Assembly (NCBI RefSeq): GCF_000002425.4
Contig: NC_037273.1
Span: forward strand, 8,942,388-9,006,387
Length of the DNA stretch: 64,000 nucleotides
Direction: 5' to 3'
Source of the DNA: Physcomitrium patens
Lineage: Eukaryota > Streptophyta > Bryopsida > Funariales > Funariaceae
Position numbers and translations under genes: made by a program. This document shows positions 24,901 through 38,291 of this stretch, piece by piece (the stretch's first letter is position 1; each line of letters opens with the position of its first letter). Below the pieces are notes generated by a model. It saw nothing but the letters and a program-made list of their open reading frames with translations. It was not told the origin of the DNA and did no database searches.

Positions 24901-26802
24901 ATATGTTGTAACTGTCTTGCAAAAAAACTTGATTATATATTGCAATTTATGGCCAGACACTAAAATAAAACAAAAGTCTTAAGACAAGTCATTTGAAAGA
25001 GTTTATGTATTATTAAGTATTTTTTCTAGAATAAAAGGAGGTTAAATTGAACAGAAGAAGAAGGAAAAAATAAAATAAAATAAAATAACACTTAGAAATC
25101 CGAACGGGAAGATAAAAAAAACTTACATGTATTTGTAATTATGATATAAAAATCTATTGTGTAACTTAAACATTAAAATGTATCCTTGGTCTTTAACAAA
25201 CTAGCCTTTATGTTTAAAGAATGGATACAGTGTAATAAGAAGAAGTTCAAATTAGCAGAGTCTCAAGATTAAATATAATTAATAAAGTTAAACCAATTCT
25301 CAGTAATGATTTCAATCATTTTAAGGAACAATAACATAAAGAGGTTTTTTATATTAAAATAAATAAATAAACGTAAATTTTAATTAACCAAAATTTTCAA
25401 GTTTATTTGCTTTAAAGTATGAGACATTTTTTTATAGTCTTTAAATTATTAATAGCATATGGTCTTCTGTGATCCTTGTCATACTGTGATAATATAATTT
25501 TAGTTATTATAAGATAATTCATATAATTTCTTTTACTTAAAATTTCCAATGTGCAATAACTCCATTTCAACAAAAATTAAAAGTTATGCTTGTTCCCCGT
25601 TCCTTAACTTCAAGAAAGGACTACATTAATCCGTATTTAATATGTGGTAATCTTAAAAACTAGTATGATCCACTCACAAACCATTACAATCGGCAATACA
25701 AACTCACAGCAATACTATTAAAACATTAGACTACAATTGAATATTGATATTATTAGTACTTCAGCAACAAATCTAAAGTTAATCTACATGTACTTAATTA
25801 ATATTTTTTGTTTTAAAATTTGCAGTGCTTACTCCAGATCCGTAATGCGATTAAATATACAGTGTAATTGAAAAGCTTTTCATAATATAAAATGTTGGCA
25901 TTGGAATTTTCCAACAATTAGTCGCCATATCAATAGGTTGGCAGTGTTTGTAAGATTTGTGTCACCAACATTGCAATGATACACTCAGTTGAATAACTAC
26001 AGCAGCAGCATTCATTGTAAGGTTTCGTTTGGACTGGACTGGTCACCTTATCACAGAACAGACACCATCTCGGAGTTTACAAGAATATGAAGTGAATGAC
26101 AACCATTGCTATATGCAGCAGAAACAATTTTTCACTCATCAAATTTCAGAGTCAAAACTATCTTTTTATGTCAACCACTAAGGCTACAATAAATAACTCG
26201 AATACCAGATAGCTGGTCAAACTGAAGTCCTACCAAACATACTTTTATGTAAATGATGCCAGGTAGGAGCAGTCCGTTGGACCACCTTCAAATAAAATGC
26301 TCTCGCTAGATGCCGGATGTCTATGATAGAAACATGCCCTCAGAACCGTCGTGATAAAGACCTGGAGACACAAAAAGGAGAAATCTATTTCAATACCTTT
26401 CGAGCGCCTCTTTTATTTCTCTTTTATGTTTTACAGCAGAAATTTAAATTCCCAGCATTCTGTTTGATCACCATTTCACAAGATGCCCTCCAAATTCACC
26501 CCAACTGCGGTTCCTTCTGATTCGGTCCAGGTCCTAACAGTGTAAATCAGCTCCCTTTTGCCAATCTGTGACACAAGCAGTGCTTGATACTGTGGGATGG
26601 TTCCAGACACAAAAATTTGGTTTGGCAGGTCTAAAATATGTCTTTTAATGTTGATGTGCACTGTATATCACACAGACCAAAATGACATTCCACATCAATC
26701 TTAACTTAAGAGGGTGCTTTCAAAATTTTATTGGAATTGTGAATATTTAAATGAAGCTAGTCTACATTGGAGTAGAGAGAAGCAAATGAAAGGCACCAAA
26801 GG
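21932..26802. other. RPC9 3' flank and AT-rich spacer to QSOX
   Basis: 21.9-24.0 kb has moderate GC, probably including the RPC9 3' UTR, with a short AT repeat near 23557-23571. 24.2-25.9 kb is AT-rich, with no frame. 26.0-26.8 kb is likely the QSOX 3' UTR (minus strand). No coding similarity seen. Confidence 0.4.
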
Positions 26803-29800
26803 TCAAGCAAGTCGGTACTTGAATTTAAGCTTGTGTACGCGCGAGTAGCATGTTGCCATTGCGCATCCCAAGCTAGCCAAGCCAATGCTCACAGCAGCCC
26901 AATAAGGCACCACCACTGATTTCTCACTCGTCACCACTTTTGAATAACGATATTGCAGTTCAGCACCCTTGAGTCCGTAAAATTCCAACAAAAAATAGTA
27001 CACAGCCTCCTCATCCCACTCAGAATCACCGTTGGGGATGTCTCGGCATGGAGGACACTCGTTTTCAGGTGGCCACAACTTCCTGGGAGAGTGCCCTTTC
27101 ACTCTGGATTCCTCTCGTGCAACAAGCTCAGTGACCTGTGGTGTGGCAAGCAAATCCTCTTTAGAACTCAAACATTGTTCACAAAAAATGACCACTTGAG
27201 AAAACAAAATAAAATAAAAACTGATTAGATGATCAAAAACGATAGCAACTTCGCAGTGATAAGTGAACCAGCAGTGAACAGAAGAGAAACATATTGCGAT
27301 TATCAGGCACAGAGTACACCTTGTTATGAGTTCTCCATAGCCATAGGACGACGTCTTTCTTTGTGGATGTTGACTCATGAGTTATTCTGGTAACAGCCAT
27401 AGCACGGAGTGAATTGCACGCGAAGTCCATAGGGTCAATACCTTAAATGTTATCTCTTGAATAAATGAAAGCTTGTTGCGTGTTCTCATCACGTATCAAG
27501 TACTAAAAATAAATCGATTCCCGTCCCAATCAAACAGCGAAAGGATCTTTCTACGGCCAATACCCTGATCACGCTCACTCGCACATGAAACCTTCATACG
27601 TTGTTCCCATAAAAACCAGATCAGATGTGGAGACTGGCATTTATCTACTTGATAGTCACAAAACACACCTTGACGTCATATTTCGAAATTGATTACGACA
27701 GTGATCGCATTTATAGAAGTCGTCAACAAATGCTTCTATTGCTGTGAGAGCAAAGCTACCTTCAAAGTCCTCCACTCGCACCGTCAAGGAATGAAATAAC
27801 ATCCATAATCCACAGCTGCGAAAAAACAAGCACAACATGAGACAAAAAAGCGCCCTGAAATATGTGTATATTAAACCACAATCCAAACAACGAACAACTA
27901 CACTTCCAGCAGAAATGTTTTCACCTGTAACCACGACCTACGCCATCGCAGCTATCCTGAAACACATAACACTTTCATGAGAATTGCAGTCTGGAAGTAT
28001 GGTCTAAATAGCCTGCATGATTAACAAACGTCATTTCTAGGTCACTGGATCATGATACGCAGCAGAGAGAGGAAATGGAGTGTTTACATTTTAACTGGGT
28101 GGAAACAGATTAAATTAGAAATCTGATTATATACATCTAACTGAACATGGAAAAGAATATTGTTTAGACAAACCCAGAAGCCACGAGGTAAGCCTGGACC
28201 GCACAACTGTTGCTTCTTCAACACACTCCTAGGGGGTTGGCGAAGGGGCCAAAACTCAACCAAGTTCTGCAGAATCTTCGCGCTTCCTTTCCGGCACCTG
28301 ATTATGCATCATATGACCATATTTTTCCAAGATTAAATAGAGTTATGAAAAAAACAAAAAAAAAAAAAAAAAAAAAAAAATCTACCTACCTACCTACACG
28401 GAAGTTAATTTCAGGACTAAAACCTGGTGCTAAAAGCATTGCATCCAACTAGAACATACAAGCTGCACTGTTACTAATACAATGGAGAATCTGCTTCCTA
28501 CTGATACTGAAATTTAATAGCAAAAACAAACATCAAAAGATCAGTACCTCTCTGATGGATGATGTCTTTCCAAAAGATGCATAAATTGGATAAAAGAGCC
28601 GCGACTGGATGACCGCATCATCTGCATGGGCAATGAAAAGAGACTTCAAGATCATCAAGAAATACCTGATTCATGCTTTGGTCACCCAAGTGCCAATAAG
28701 AATAACTAGAGCTAACAATAATATCAGTACGTTTCAAAACAAAAAAATTGGACGTAGAACAGAATGAAAATGTATAAGAAACATAAGCCATTCTCATATG
28801 CGGTTCGAGGACTTACCTTCTCATCCATCATATATGAAAAAGCTTGCGCGGTTGCTTCTTCCACATCATGAAGTGTTGCAGGATTCTTCAAATATGAAGA
28901 AGGCACATCCAAATTCACGTCAGGTAGAAAACAAAATTTTAAAATTTTGAATTTTGAAAGACATCACTCCATGCGCTCGTTTGTTGAAGTAACTATTACA
29001 CTTTCGATGCCTCGACATATTTCCTATCCTTGCTCGAGGAAAAACGCATCACTGAATAGTGTAAAAAACACTTAAAACTATTCATGATTGTGAAGATGAG
29101 ATGCTAAACCTTCCAAATGCCATAAACGCCTGGAGATTGCTTCATTTCTAGAATGGGTTTGTGGATTTCGGGTTCCGGCTTTGCGTCCGTCAGAGAGTAC
29201 TTTCTATTTTCAAATAATGCCATAGTTAAAGGATGTAATTGAGGAGAGATGAGCGAAAACATCAACTAGGAAACGCAAAACAAAAGCGGTTCACAAGCGT
29301 GATCCCAAGTGTTTATTCTCAGACTAAGTCTGTTGTGCACAAGGTAGACCTCCACAAACTACGCAAGCAAAGTGCACAGATGCTAGTCAATCGACGATGT
29401 CAACACAAGTTCCACAACTTCACTTCATACCAAGATGACCGCAGCAGAGATCATGTTATCTTGTGGATGACATTGGGCAGTAATCTACCAGTTTTGGAAG
29501 AAGTAAAATCGCTTCAGCATTTCTTGACCTTTTGAAGGGCGTTAATGAGAAACAAGGTCTAATGAAAGCAGAAACTCACTTATTAAGCCGCTTGTTTATC
29601 CACTGAAGCAAATCTTCAGCAGTGCTCACAGCACTGCCACTAACTGACTGCAGTCCCGAATCTTCTTTAGAGAACGCACTCCCAGATGCCACAACTTCTG
29701 AAGGACCCCAGTACAAAGTTGGGTACGATTGAATATCAAATCGCGCGCAGAGCATCTTATTAGACTGCTCCAGTTTAAGCCAGTGGATTACGAAAGACCA

Positions 29801-30969
29801 ACACAAATTAGCTATTGCTGAAGTGGCAGGACAAGCATGGGCGACTTGTAACGATGTAAAAGAAACAACAACGAACCAAAACAAAAGCATCTAAAATTAT
29901 TAGCATAGCAAGGCAATTTTATACAGCAACCAGGAGATCTATAAACAGCACAGACATCTAGCAGACATATGAGGAGTATATAGCAACAGAAGTGACCATG
30001 AATTTAAATAGATTTGTTCAGACAATGATTGAAGCGGGGGACAACAAAATATTACCTCTAGTGCGCAATCAACTTTTGTAACAAACACCTCATTCGCATG
30101 AACTGGGTCTGGCTCGTTAAACATACACGCCACACGATCGTAATGAGGCTGCAGTACCGGTATTACAAATTAAACTTAGAAAGTGCTGGTTTACATGTGT
30201 TGGTACAAGTGTAGAAGATGCTCTTTGTCATATTTAACCATCCTCTTAATAAACAATCACACCGCTTGCCAGTCTTGATTATACGAGTTACTCAGAACTA
30301 TAATAATTGGACCTCTCCTTCAAAGCCCGCAAAAAACTATGCTAACGTTCAGTCACACCAAAATCGAAAAAAATTAATTAGCAAACTCACCTTGAATTCC
30401 TTACTCGGCGGACTCCTGCACACACTCTTCCAGTTCAGAATTTTTAAACAATATCATAAAAGACTACAGAAGGTATTGTGATAGCGATCCTGTAGATTCA
30501 AACCCAATCCTACAACATTCCGGACCTTTTTACCCTGGAATTACATTCTTCGACAACACTAGAGAGCAATCCTAAAGCTTCACTAGATGATGGTATCATA
30601 CATCACATATATGTATACTAGTCATAGTATCATGCATACAATAAAAGATGAATACCAATTCTTGACATTGTCAGAGCATCAAGACTTACCTTTCATGCCT
30701 CAAAACAAACAAATAAAAGTACAGGAGTTTAAGTGGTATTAGAATATGCAACGTGGTTTCAGGAAACCAGAGTGCCAGATCAGAATGTAAACTTACCAAG
30801 ACGCAAAAAATTCCACGAGGACATATGGATTCTTGATTTGACCTAAAGCCGGCTTGAATATCTTTTCGTAAATCTCAACAGCACATTCATCTTGCATACT
30901 CTGTGTGCTTACAATGGCTCCCACAAAAAGCAGGATACCTACCCACCACCTCAGGCTCTCGCCTGCCAT
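26803..30969 (-). CDS. QSOX: Quiescin sulfhydryl oxidase (QSOX) with a serine-substituted thioredoxin site
   Basis: Twelve exons, read from the right, join in phase: 30969-30797, 30415-30391, 30148-30056, 29764-29580, 29203-29110, 28885-28817, 28621-28548, 28297-28174, 27956-27925, 27815-27669, 27386-27320 and 27135-26803, giving 471 residues. The layout is a signal peptide (about 1-25), a thioredoxin domain (FFASW through SYPTLYWGP), a helical linker, an Erv/ALR FAD domain with CGLW (291-294) and active CxxC (CDHC, 326-329), a CPPC pair (388-391), and a C-terminal membrane segment (about 435-458). QSOX puts disulfides into secreted proteins: the thioredoxin site oxidises substrates and passes electrons to Erv-FAD and O2. 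Here the 25-base exon 2 encodes Ser-Pro-Pro-Ser (59-62) where plant QSOX has CPAC-type motifs, so substrate relay looks disabled. The exon 6 acceptor is the least certain junction, because the reading frame stays open a little upstream of it. Confidence 0.9.
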
Positions 30970-32440
30970 CTTTCCTCCCCTTTCCTTCCACGGCCGCGAT
31001 TTATCAGCCTTCTATGGCCCCTCTTTCAATGCTAAAGCCTCTGTTGTTCCAAGACATACAGTTATTGAACATGAAACGTGGGCAGGTAAAGTCCACATGG
31101 AATCTTTGAGCAATGTGACGACCCTACACTTCAACCACAATTTAACAAATCGCACAAAATCTCGTAAACAGTAGTTCTGTATGCTCATTAGTCTGCATGA
31201 CGAACTCAGAAAATCTAAAAGCAAGATTAACAAAAAAAACCCTGACAAAACCCTTGATCTCGAATACACTATCGCGCGGCAGTAAGTGAACTAATCTACT
31301 TCCAGCTTCACTCTGCGTCTACATCCAGCTTCTAGGTTACCAAGGAAGCTTCAGATTCCGATGAATCCCTGGATTTTCAAAACCAGCAGCTGCATGAACC
31401 TGTGAAATAATTTGCTACTCCAGACGAACATCCAGTTATGGTCCAGATCCACACCTCGAGATCCGTCAAATTCCAGCCATGACCTCCAAATACCACTCCA
31501 AAATGTGGATCAAAATCAGCACCGTCCTAGAAGCTAAAGATGGAGCCAGCCTGAACCAGTGAAACATCAGGTTCAGCTGCAAAATCGCGAAAAGCAATAA
31601 ATTCCCAACACCACCTACTCTAAAAACACAACCACGACTCTATGCTTAGGCAATCCAACTTATAACCTCTCTATAGAGATCTGCGCGCACACACACATAC
31701 ACACAAAACAACTCCCCTCTAGAATCTCAATGCCAAATGGATGCCCATTGTCAATATCACAAGAAATGTACCATGCACAATAATCCTACCAAACGCATGA
31801 TTTAAGGAATTCGCATTAGGTACCACTCCATGTGCCCCGAATACGACACACCACTAGACTAACGACATGGAAACGTAGCCCACTATCCAAATAACAATAA
31901 TCCAACGACTAACAGTGACAATCAAAGGTCTCAAACTGCCACAGAGAGCAAAACTCCTCTCCCTGTGGAACTGACAGCAAGATCTCAACCCCAGTGTGTG
32001 TTGCACCTCGCCTTGGAAAGAGGTGATTGTGACGATGGGCGAGAAGAAGAAGAAGAGAGAAAGGATGTCAGAAAAAATGAGGGTGTAAGCAGCAAGGATG
32101 AAACATGGTGCTCCGTGTGAGCAGTGACTGATATTTTTTTTGAAAGTTTTCTTTCATTTTTCCCTCTCGGAGTGGATTTTGGCCATCCGGGGCGCCATTT
32201 CACAAAATCAGCAGCGGAGTAGGCGATGGGGAGCTGGTCGCTCGCCTTCAATTCCGGATACTTTTTGAAGCTGTGGTTTTGATTTGGAATTGGTGCAGCA
32301 GGTTCTCTGTGTGCGACTAGCTCAATAATTGAACCGAAAAGAAGGTGGTGACTGATCCTTGAAAGATGAACCAAGCCAGCATTTTTACACAAGATTATCG
32401 ATTCTAGAATCTGTTCTTCGTCAAATCTCAAGCATCCATC
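30970..32440 (-). promoter_or_regulatory. Upstream region and probable 5' leader of QSOX
   Basis: This stretch of intermediate GC lies upstream of the QSOX start. It contains a CA-rich tract near 31688-31709. A 148-codon minus-strand open frame at 31985-32431 does not resemble any family I know and is rich in serine and low-complexity residues, so I treat it as chance or leader sequence. GC falls sharply beyond 32.5 kb, which suggests the transcription unit starts before there. Confidence 0.3.
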
Positions 32441-34937
32441 TCGAGTTGGCGTTTAAATATTGGTTAAGAAGCCTGTGGTGCACACTTCGAAACTGTGCAT
32501 ATTCCACCGACAGTCGGTCAACGGGATGTGTGTAGTCAGGGATTGTTGCCATAACTAAGAACGTGATTAGTGTGATGTTCATTATGTCTTCGAAATTCTC
32601 AATGAATTGCAATATATTCTTTTCATTTATTATAATAATAATAATTATTATTATTATTGATTGATTTTTCTTATTCATTTCCAGTTATAGTGTATGTAAA
32701 GATAATAAGTTTTTCACGCCTTGTCTATTGAAATTTTAGTGAGGCTTTGGACACATTTAAGGATGCAAAACAAAAAATATATACTATTTTAAACATATAT
32801 ATATGTATATATACATATATGTCATATGTATATTTGTATTTTTATTCATTTTTTATTTGTATTTAGAAATGATTTATTATATATTTATTATGTAATAAGT
32901 TCTATTCTCATGTCCAATAATATGTTTCTGTAGTATGGAACTTGTTATCTGTAAAGACTTATTTCCACACTGCTAAATAAAAACATCATAAAATCCCATA
33001 TTTGTTCATATATTCTATTATGGATTAGATTGTTGAATACTCAAAATCAACGAATTAAACTAAACACATGAATATTGTAAATTAAATCTCTTAAGATACT
33101 CAAAATGAAATATTTATTTATTTAATTTCATTTAAATTCCACTAACTTTATTTTCTCTTCTTTGCTCTATAAACACATGCATGTGTACGTTTATTTTTTG
33201 ATTTATTACCATGCTTCTCTAGATCCCAATAATAAATCCGAAAACACTCATATTAAAAAATATATATATAAATATATAAAAAAATTACCCATCATGTCAT
33301 TCCAAGCTTTTCCCAACCATGACTATGATCATGTTTTATATATAGTCATAAGTTACACACAAATCAAACCCATTGGTCCCCAAAAGTAACCGCACATTAT
33401 AACAATAATAATGGTTGGAGACACAAAAGGAAAAAGTCTTTGAAAACGATTGCACCTACAAAACTATCCTTACATTGAGCAAAATCCAATTTGCTTTGCA
33501 TTAGCATTTATCTCAATGCATTTGGTAAAACCAATTAGGAAGCATAGCTTAACCACTAAGTAGGGGAACCAAGTACTTTTTTTAAAAACAAAAAGGCCAT
33601 GAATGCCATAAGACCCATAATGAAGCCAAATGATTTTGCACAGTTTTTGTACCTGGAGTGCATGCCAATCCAACCATAAGTTGGTCACACAAGGGCCATG
33701 ATTCCGCATAACCCTAAATTTATGGTGCAAGAGTCAACACAATATATGTACAAATCTTTGACAAGGAGCAATCACCCACAAAGACTGACATGCTAAATAA
33801 GTCTTTTGAAATGAAGCCAAACTTGTAGAACAGTTTAAAACTAAATCTCAACCCACAAAAAAAGAAAGAAACATCACAATTATAATTACTTACAGATTCA
33901 ATAATGCAACAAAAGATCAAACCCTAATCTTCAATTGAAGTAAAACAACAACAATTTGAACTTGAATATGACTTTGATGGCAGTAGGGATTTTTCCTCTT
34001 CTTCTTCTTCTTCTTCTTCTGCTACTGCTTATCTTTTTTATTTCTGATCTCAAAGGTTGTCACTGTAACTATAATTCATGGTTCACTGTGCTCTGTAGCT
34101 ATGAAATATATTGTATATACGTTTATATCTATGTACCCATCTAGAGCCTTACTTCATCCCCTAAATAGATCCCCTCCATTTGGCAGGTGTAGTACCCTCC
34201 CAGATCCATGCTGCCAGTCAGAAACCCTAATTCTACACCCCCTGTTCCGTGCAGAATTTGCCTGTAGGGAAGGGGGGGGGGTGTTCATGGATTATGAATC
34301 AAAAGAGTTCCCTTGTATTCAATTTTTATTTTAATTTAATTTTAAAAAAAAAAAATAATAAAATCCTTTCTAGGGGTTTAATTCAAAGTTGAGTATGGAG
34401 GCTGCAGGTATCCTGTTATGGGTTTATTTCTCCCACCCATTATTCTAACCCATGTGGTACAATTTTTTAGCTTGTTGTGAGGGACTTTGTGCTTTTCATG
34501 GGAAATTGAATGGGACAATAAACCCTTTTAGTTTTGGTTCATGCTTAGAGGAGCCTATACTCATGCTAATGGTAATATTAATAATTAGTATTATTGTTAT
34601 AATACTTGGATTAGAAGACCAAGTGCTACTTTTGGCCAATATTAAAGAAAACACTCGCATTGAAATCAACAACAATAGAGGAGGTATTTGAATATGATGA
34701 GTTAGAAAAGTGTTGTGCTGCAAAATTAGTACTATTTTCATTAAAATATATGGAGAGAAAGAAAAGGTACCATGTGTTGGTAAAAAAAAAATTAAAATAA
34801 AATGATGTGGAGTAAATACCTTCGTCCTCATTATTTATGTATTTAGTTATTTAATTATTTAATCCAAGGTGTAAAGTTATGCCCCACCCCTTACAATATT
34901 GTACAGAGATGATAATGTTGCAAAGGGTACACAATCA

Positions 34938-34973
<36 letters not shown>

Positions 34974-36185
34974 GTTTAAAAAAACCAATAAAATTGTATA
35001 TGCTAATAGTCACATTTAGTGTGGAATATTTCTTATCCTTAAGAAAGATAATTTGTACAATGATTTGTTACAGGCTATTAAGTAACAAGAATATGAACAT
35101 TGAAACCTAATCTCTTGTATTTATTTGTGAAGATGTTCTCAACAAATGTATTTGTAAATGTCGTCAAATCAAATTCTTGAAGTCATAACTAAAGTGGTGT
35201 AATCTTTTAGACTTTCTTATGCAGATGAAAATAATACTTTCATATGTGCATGCGCACATACAAACTCTTGCATACTTCAAGTGGGATTTGAGAAAATAAT
35301 GAATTATAACATGATTAGTGAGCCTCAAACAACAAAGTTATTTATTTCAATTTTTCTGTGGCTTTTCTTTTCTTATTCCAATATTAAGCTCATAGCATTA
35401 GTGCAAGATTGATAATCATGCATTAAGGGCAATGTTAGTGAAAAAATAAAAATAAAATAAAATAAATTATGATGACTTCATAGATTTTTTTTTTTTTTTT
35501 TTTTTTTTTCAAATGAATATATAAGCTGTGAAATAATAATTAGTTAGTAAGCTTTTAATTTTAAAACTGTTGGCAGTTTATTTTAACAATTAAAAATGTC
35601 TCAATGATTTTTTTCCAGAGCTCCAAAAATTGCAAAACAATTACAATCAATTTGATAGTTCAGTTTTTTATTGTAATATTTTAATTTTGATTTTATTTAA
35701 TTTTATTGCTTTTTGCATGGATGAGTATTAAAAGGGGTGAATTTATGAAGGAGCATTGTTTTTAATTCAAAATAAGCCACAATCTTTTAGGTATTAAGTT
35801 ATAAAGTGTGGAATGTTTAAAACTTTCTCATACCCTCAAATTATGAATCAAGTATGAGTGAACTTTCACTTTCATGTTGTAATTTGTAAGAGTTCTGAGT
35901 AATTTCCGCACATTACTGAAATAGAAAATAAATTTCATTCATTCCACCATGGTGTATGATTTTAAAGTGTAGACTGATTCTATAAAATAAAGTTGAGCAT
36001 TCTTCATTCATTCAGTACATGGTTTTAATTTGTCTAATTTGGTATGGTATGTTTTAATTCTAATTAGATTCTTAGAAAGTTTTAATTACTTTGTGATTAG
36101 GAAGTGATCTACATACTGTGGTAGCAACACATTTTATTTTTTGCTTTCCTATTTGTGTGTAAAAAATTACTACCAGTTATGAGTT

Positions 36186-36219
<34 letters not shown>

Positions 36220-37100
36220 TTATTATTATTTCTAATGTCCTTGATTATGAAAACATCCCAATCAATTCTTGCCACCAATAACGAAAATTTAAAAACTTGC
36301 TAAGTTAACAGAAAAAAGCATTAAACCAACAATGAACAATTGATGCATACGTTGACTCAAAGCTATGCTTACAAGTAGATGATTAACGGAAAATTTAACC
36401 TGGAACAAAGCACATGCAGTGAATTTCACCACTAAATAAAAAAAGGAAAAGAATAAAGAAAAAAAGAAAAACATTAGATGTAGAAGTCTATGTGATGAAG
36501 AAAATTATAATTGTAATCAACCCACATCAGTTAGAATAACTAATACATAAGTGATATTTTGATAATAAGCTAATTAATAAATATATTTTCTGACTTTTGA
36601 ATCAGAAAACAAAGTTGGTGAGAGATTTTTTTTTTCTTTTTCGCATCAAATGATTGTAAGGTCCCATTAAACAAAGTTGTAACAATCAACATCCTACTCA
36701 AAATGTGCCAACAATAAAGTACTTTCCCAGCGTGCTTGAGCACAAACCCTAATTTTCATCATAACCACAAAAGATGATCAACCTCAATTTTCAACACACA
36801 TGTCCAAAACCATTCATCCAGGTTCCAACATGTCCCTTGAAGCTTAAACACTAAAACCCTAGACCCTAAAACCTAAAAAGAGTTCAAAAAACTAACGTGA
36901 AGTTGGTGGCGAAAACCCACAAACTATTATAAGGCGGGGTTGTCACCACAACACGGGAACACGTTCCCATTCCAAAAGGCAGTGTATACTTTTTCACTTC
37001 GACTTTTGCCGTTTTCGCGGCTTCTTTGAACTCGAAAAGGGACTGCCGGTGTGAACGCGGATTGCCGCGGTGCCCGGTCCCAAGCCACTAAACCCAAAAC
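32441..37100. other. AT-rich spacer with homopolymer and microsatellite runs
   Basis: No gene was recognised. Notable simple sequence: TTC repeats at about 33997-34020, a 30-base poly-T at 34941-34970, a T run at about 35488-35509, and an AT repeat at 36188-36217. From 36.74 to 36.88 kb, CCCTAA/CCCTAG telomere-like units occur singly. Confidence 0.4.
34941..34970 (+). repeat. 30-base poly-T tract
   Basis: An uninterrupted run of T in AT-rich DNA, possibly the tail of an old minus-strand retroposon; no body is recognisable. Confidence 0.95.
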
Positions 37101-37108
37101 CCTTCGTC

Positions 37109-37115
37109 TATAAAA
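37109..37115 (+). promoter_or_regulatory. TATA-box candidate for the ProT-like gene
   Basis: TATAAAA sits in a GC-richer context after AT-rich DNA, on the strand of the ProT-like gene. The ATG is about 1.2 kb downstream, so a long or spliced leader would be needed. The leader contains a 101-codon open frame (37219-37524) that may only be an upstream ORF. Position and motif are the only evidence. Confidence 0.35.
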
Positions 37116-38291
37116 GCTCTTGTGGCTGCAGTGGATGCTCCGTGAAATCCCGTTTCCTGCAGTTTTCGAGTCATCGTTGCCTCAAGTTCCACCGAATTTG
37201 CGACCAGTTTAACAGTATTTGCATCGAGTAGCAGTAGCAGTAGCGGCGTTGGGAGATGAGCACATGAACTGTGTCGGTGAAGTGTTCAGAAAACAATCTA
37301 GAAATCTTTGTGGGTTTGTAGTGGTGCGTTTCCTTGCGCCTCGCCGGTGCTTGGATTGCGTTCAACGTGTGAGGTTGCTGCTTATGGTGCCTGAGAACCT
37401 GCGAAGATCACACATTTTGCGTTGCGGTGGAGGCGTCGCTGGGTTTATTTGTTTTTTGGTTTGTGGAAGGGAGTGCGATTGTTCTTTGATGGTGCAGGTG
37501 TGTCGTGAAATGTTCTCATGGTAACAGGTCTTGTGCAAGGTTGGTCGCTCATTGACCAGCGTGAGACTGTTCGTCTGACATTTTGGGAGCTGTGGTAAGT
37601 GGTCAATATACCATGAGCCACGGGACAAGTGTTCGTAGCGTAGAGTGATTGTTCGAATCTTACTTTCTTTACAACATACAGATTGATCAACAGTTAAGAA
37701 AGAAATATGGATCAGCAGTTACTCGTGATTGGGACCCAGTGATGATTACCTCAGATAAGGCTAGCATGCATGCAGGTTGACGCGTCGCCATGCCTCAATG
37801 GACAGGTTACAGAATGGATCTCCGCGTTTGGACAAGCTGTTGAAGCAAAAGCTTGTATGTGGCTTGGTTTTCTTCGGATCACAGAAAGGCCACACCCTCT
37901 GAGTCCACGTGAAATAGTATCAAATGTTTTTATCTGAAGCTGAACGATGTGGCAGAGTTTCAGCAAATGTTGTGAAGAGGAATCGTATGTAAAATCGAAG
38001 CGCCATGCGGGGAATGCTCTTCGTTGGAAGCTGTCCAGTGATTGGTTTTTTTTGCCGGTTGAGGGCATGAGAAAACACTTAGTTTGAAAAATTAATAATC
38101 AAAACCGACAGCGATAAAGTGGAATTTATCTTCTGAAAGATACAAGGGTGAGCTTGACAAGGCTAAGACGGCACTGAAACATACACCAGAGACTGATTAG
38201 TTGCAGCCTGCATCGATTCTACGTAGTATACGGTATTCTGAGAGGGGATAAACGACTCCCACAAACCGACGAGTCTTTTGAAAGAAATAAT

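Noticed and set aside
26803..27378. 191-codon continuous minus frame taken as one protein
   Set aside because: The 3' 111 codons are QSOX exon 12; the upstream part crosses the preceding intron and exon in the wrong frame.
28881..28921. Upstream extension of QSOX exon 6 (LPDVNLDVPSSYLK)
   Set aside because: The frame is open and protein-like, but no AG acceptor lies before it in phase; the acceptor at 28886 joins correctly. An alternative acceptor cannot be excluded.
31985..32431. 148-codon minus-strand frame upstream of QSOX
   Set aside because: Ser-rich low-complexity end, no family similarity; more likely leader or chance.
37219..37524. 101-codon frame in the ProT leader as a gene
   Set aside because: No similarity and biased Cys/Val/Arg composition; kept only as a possible upstream ORF.
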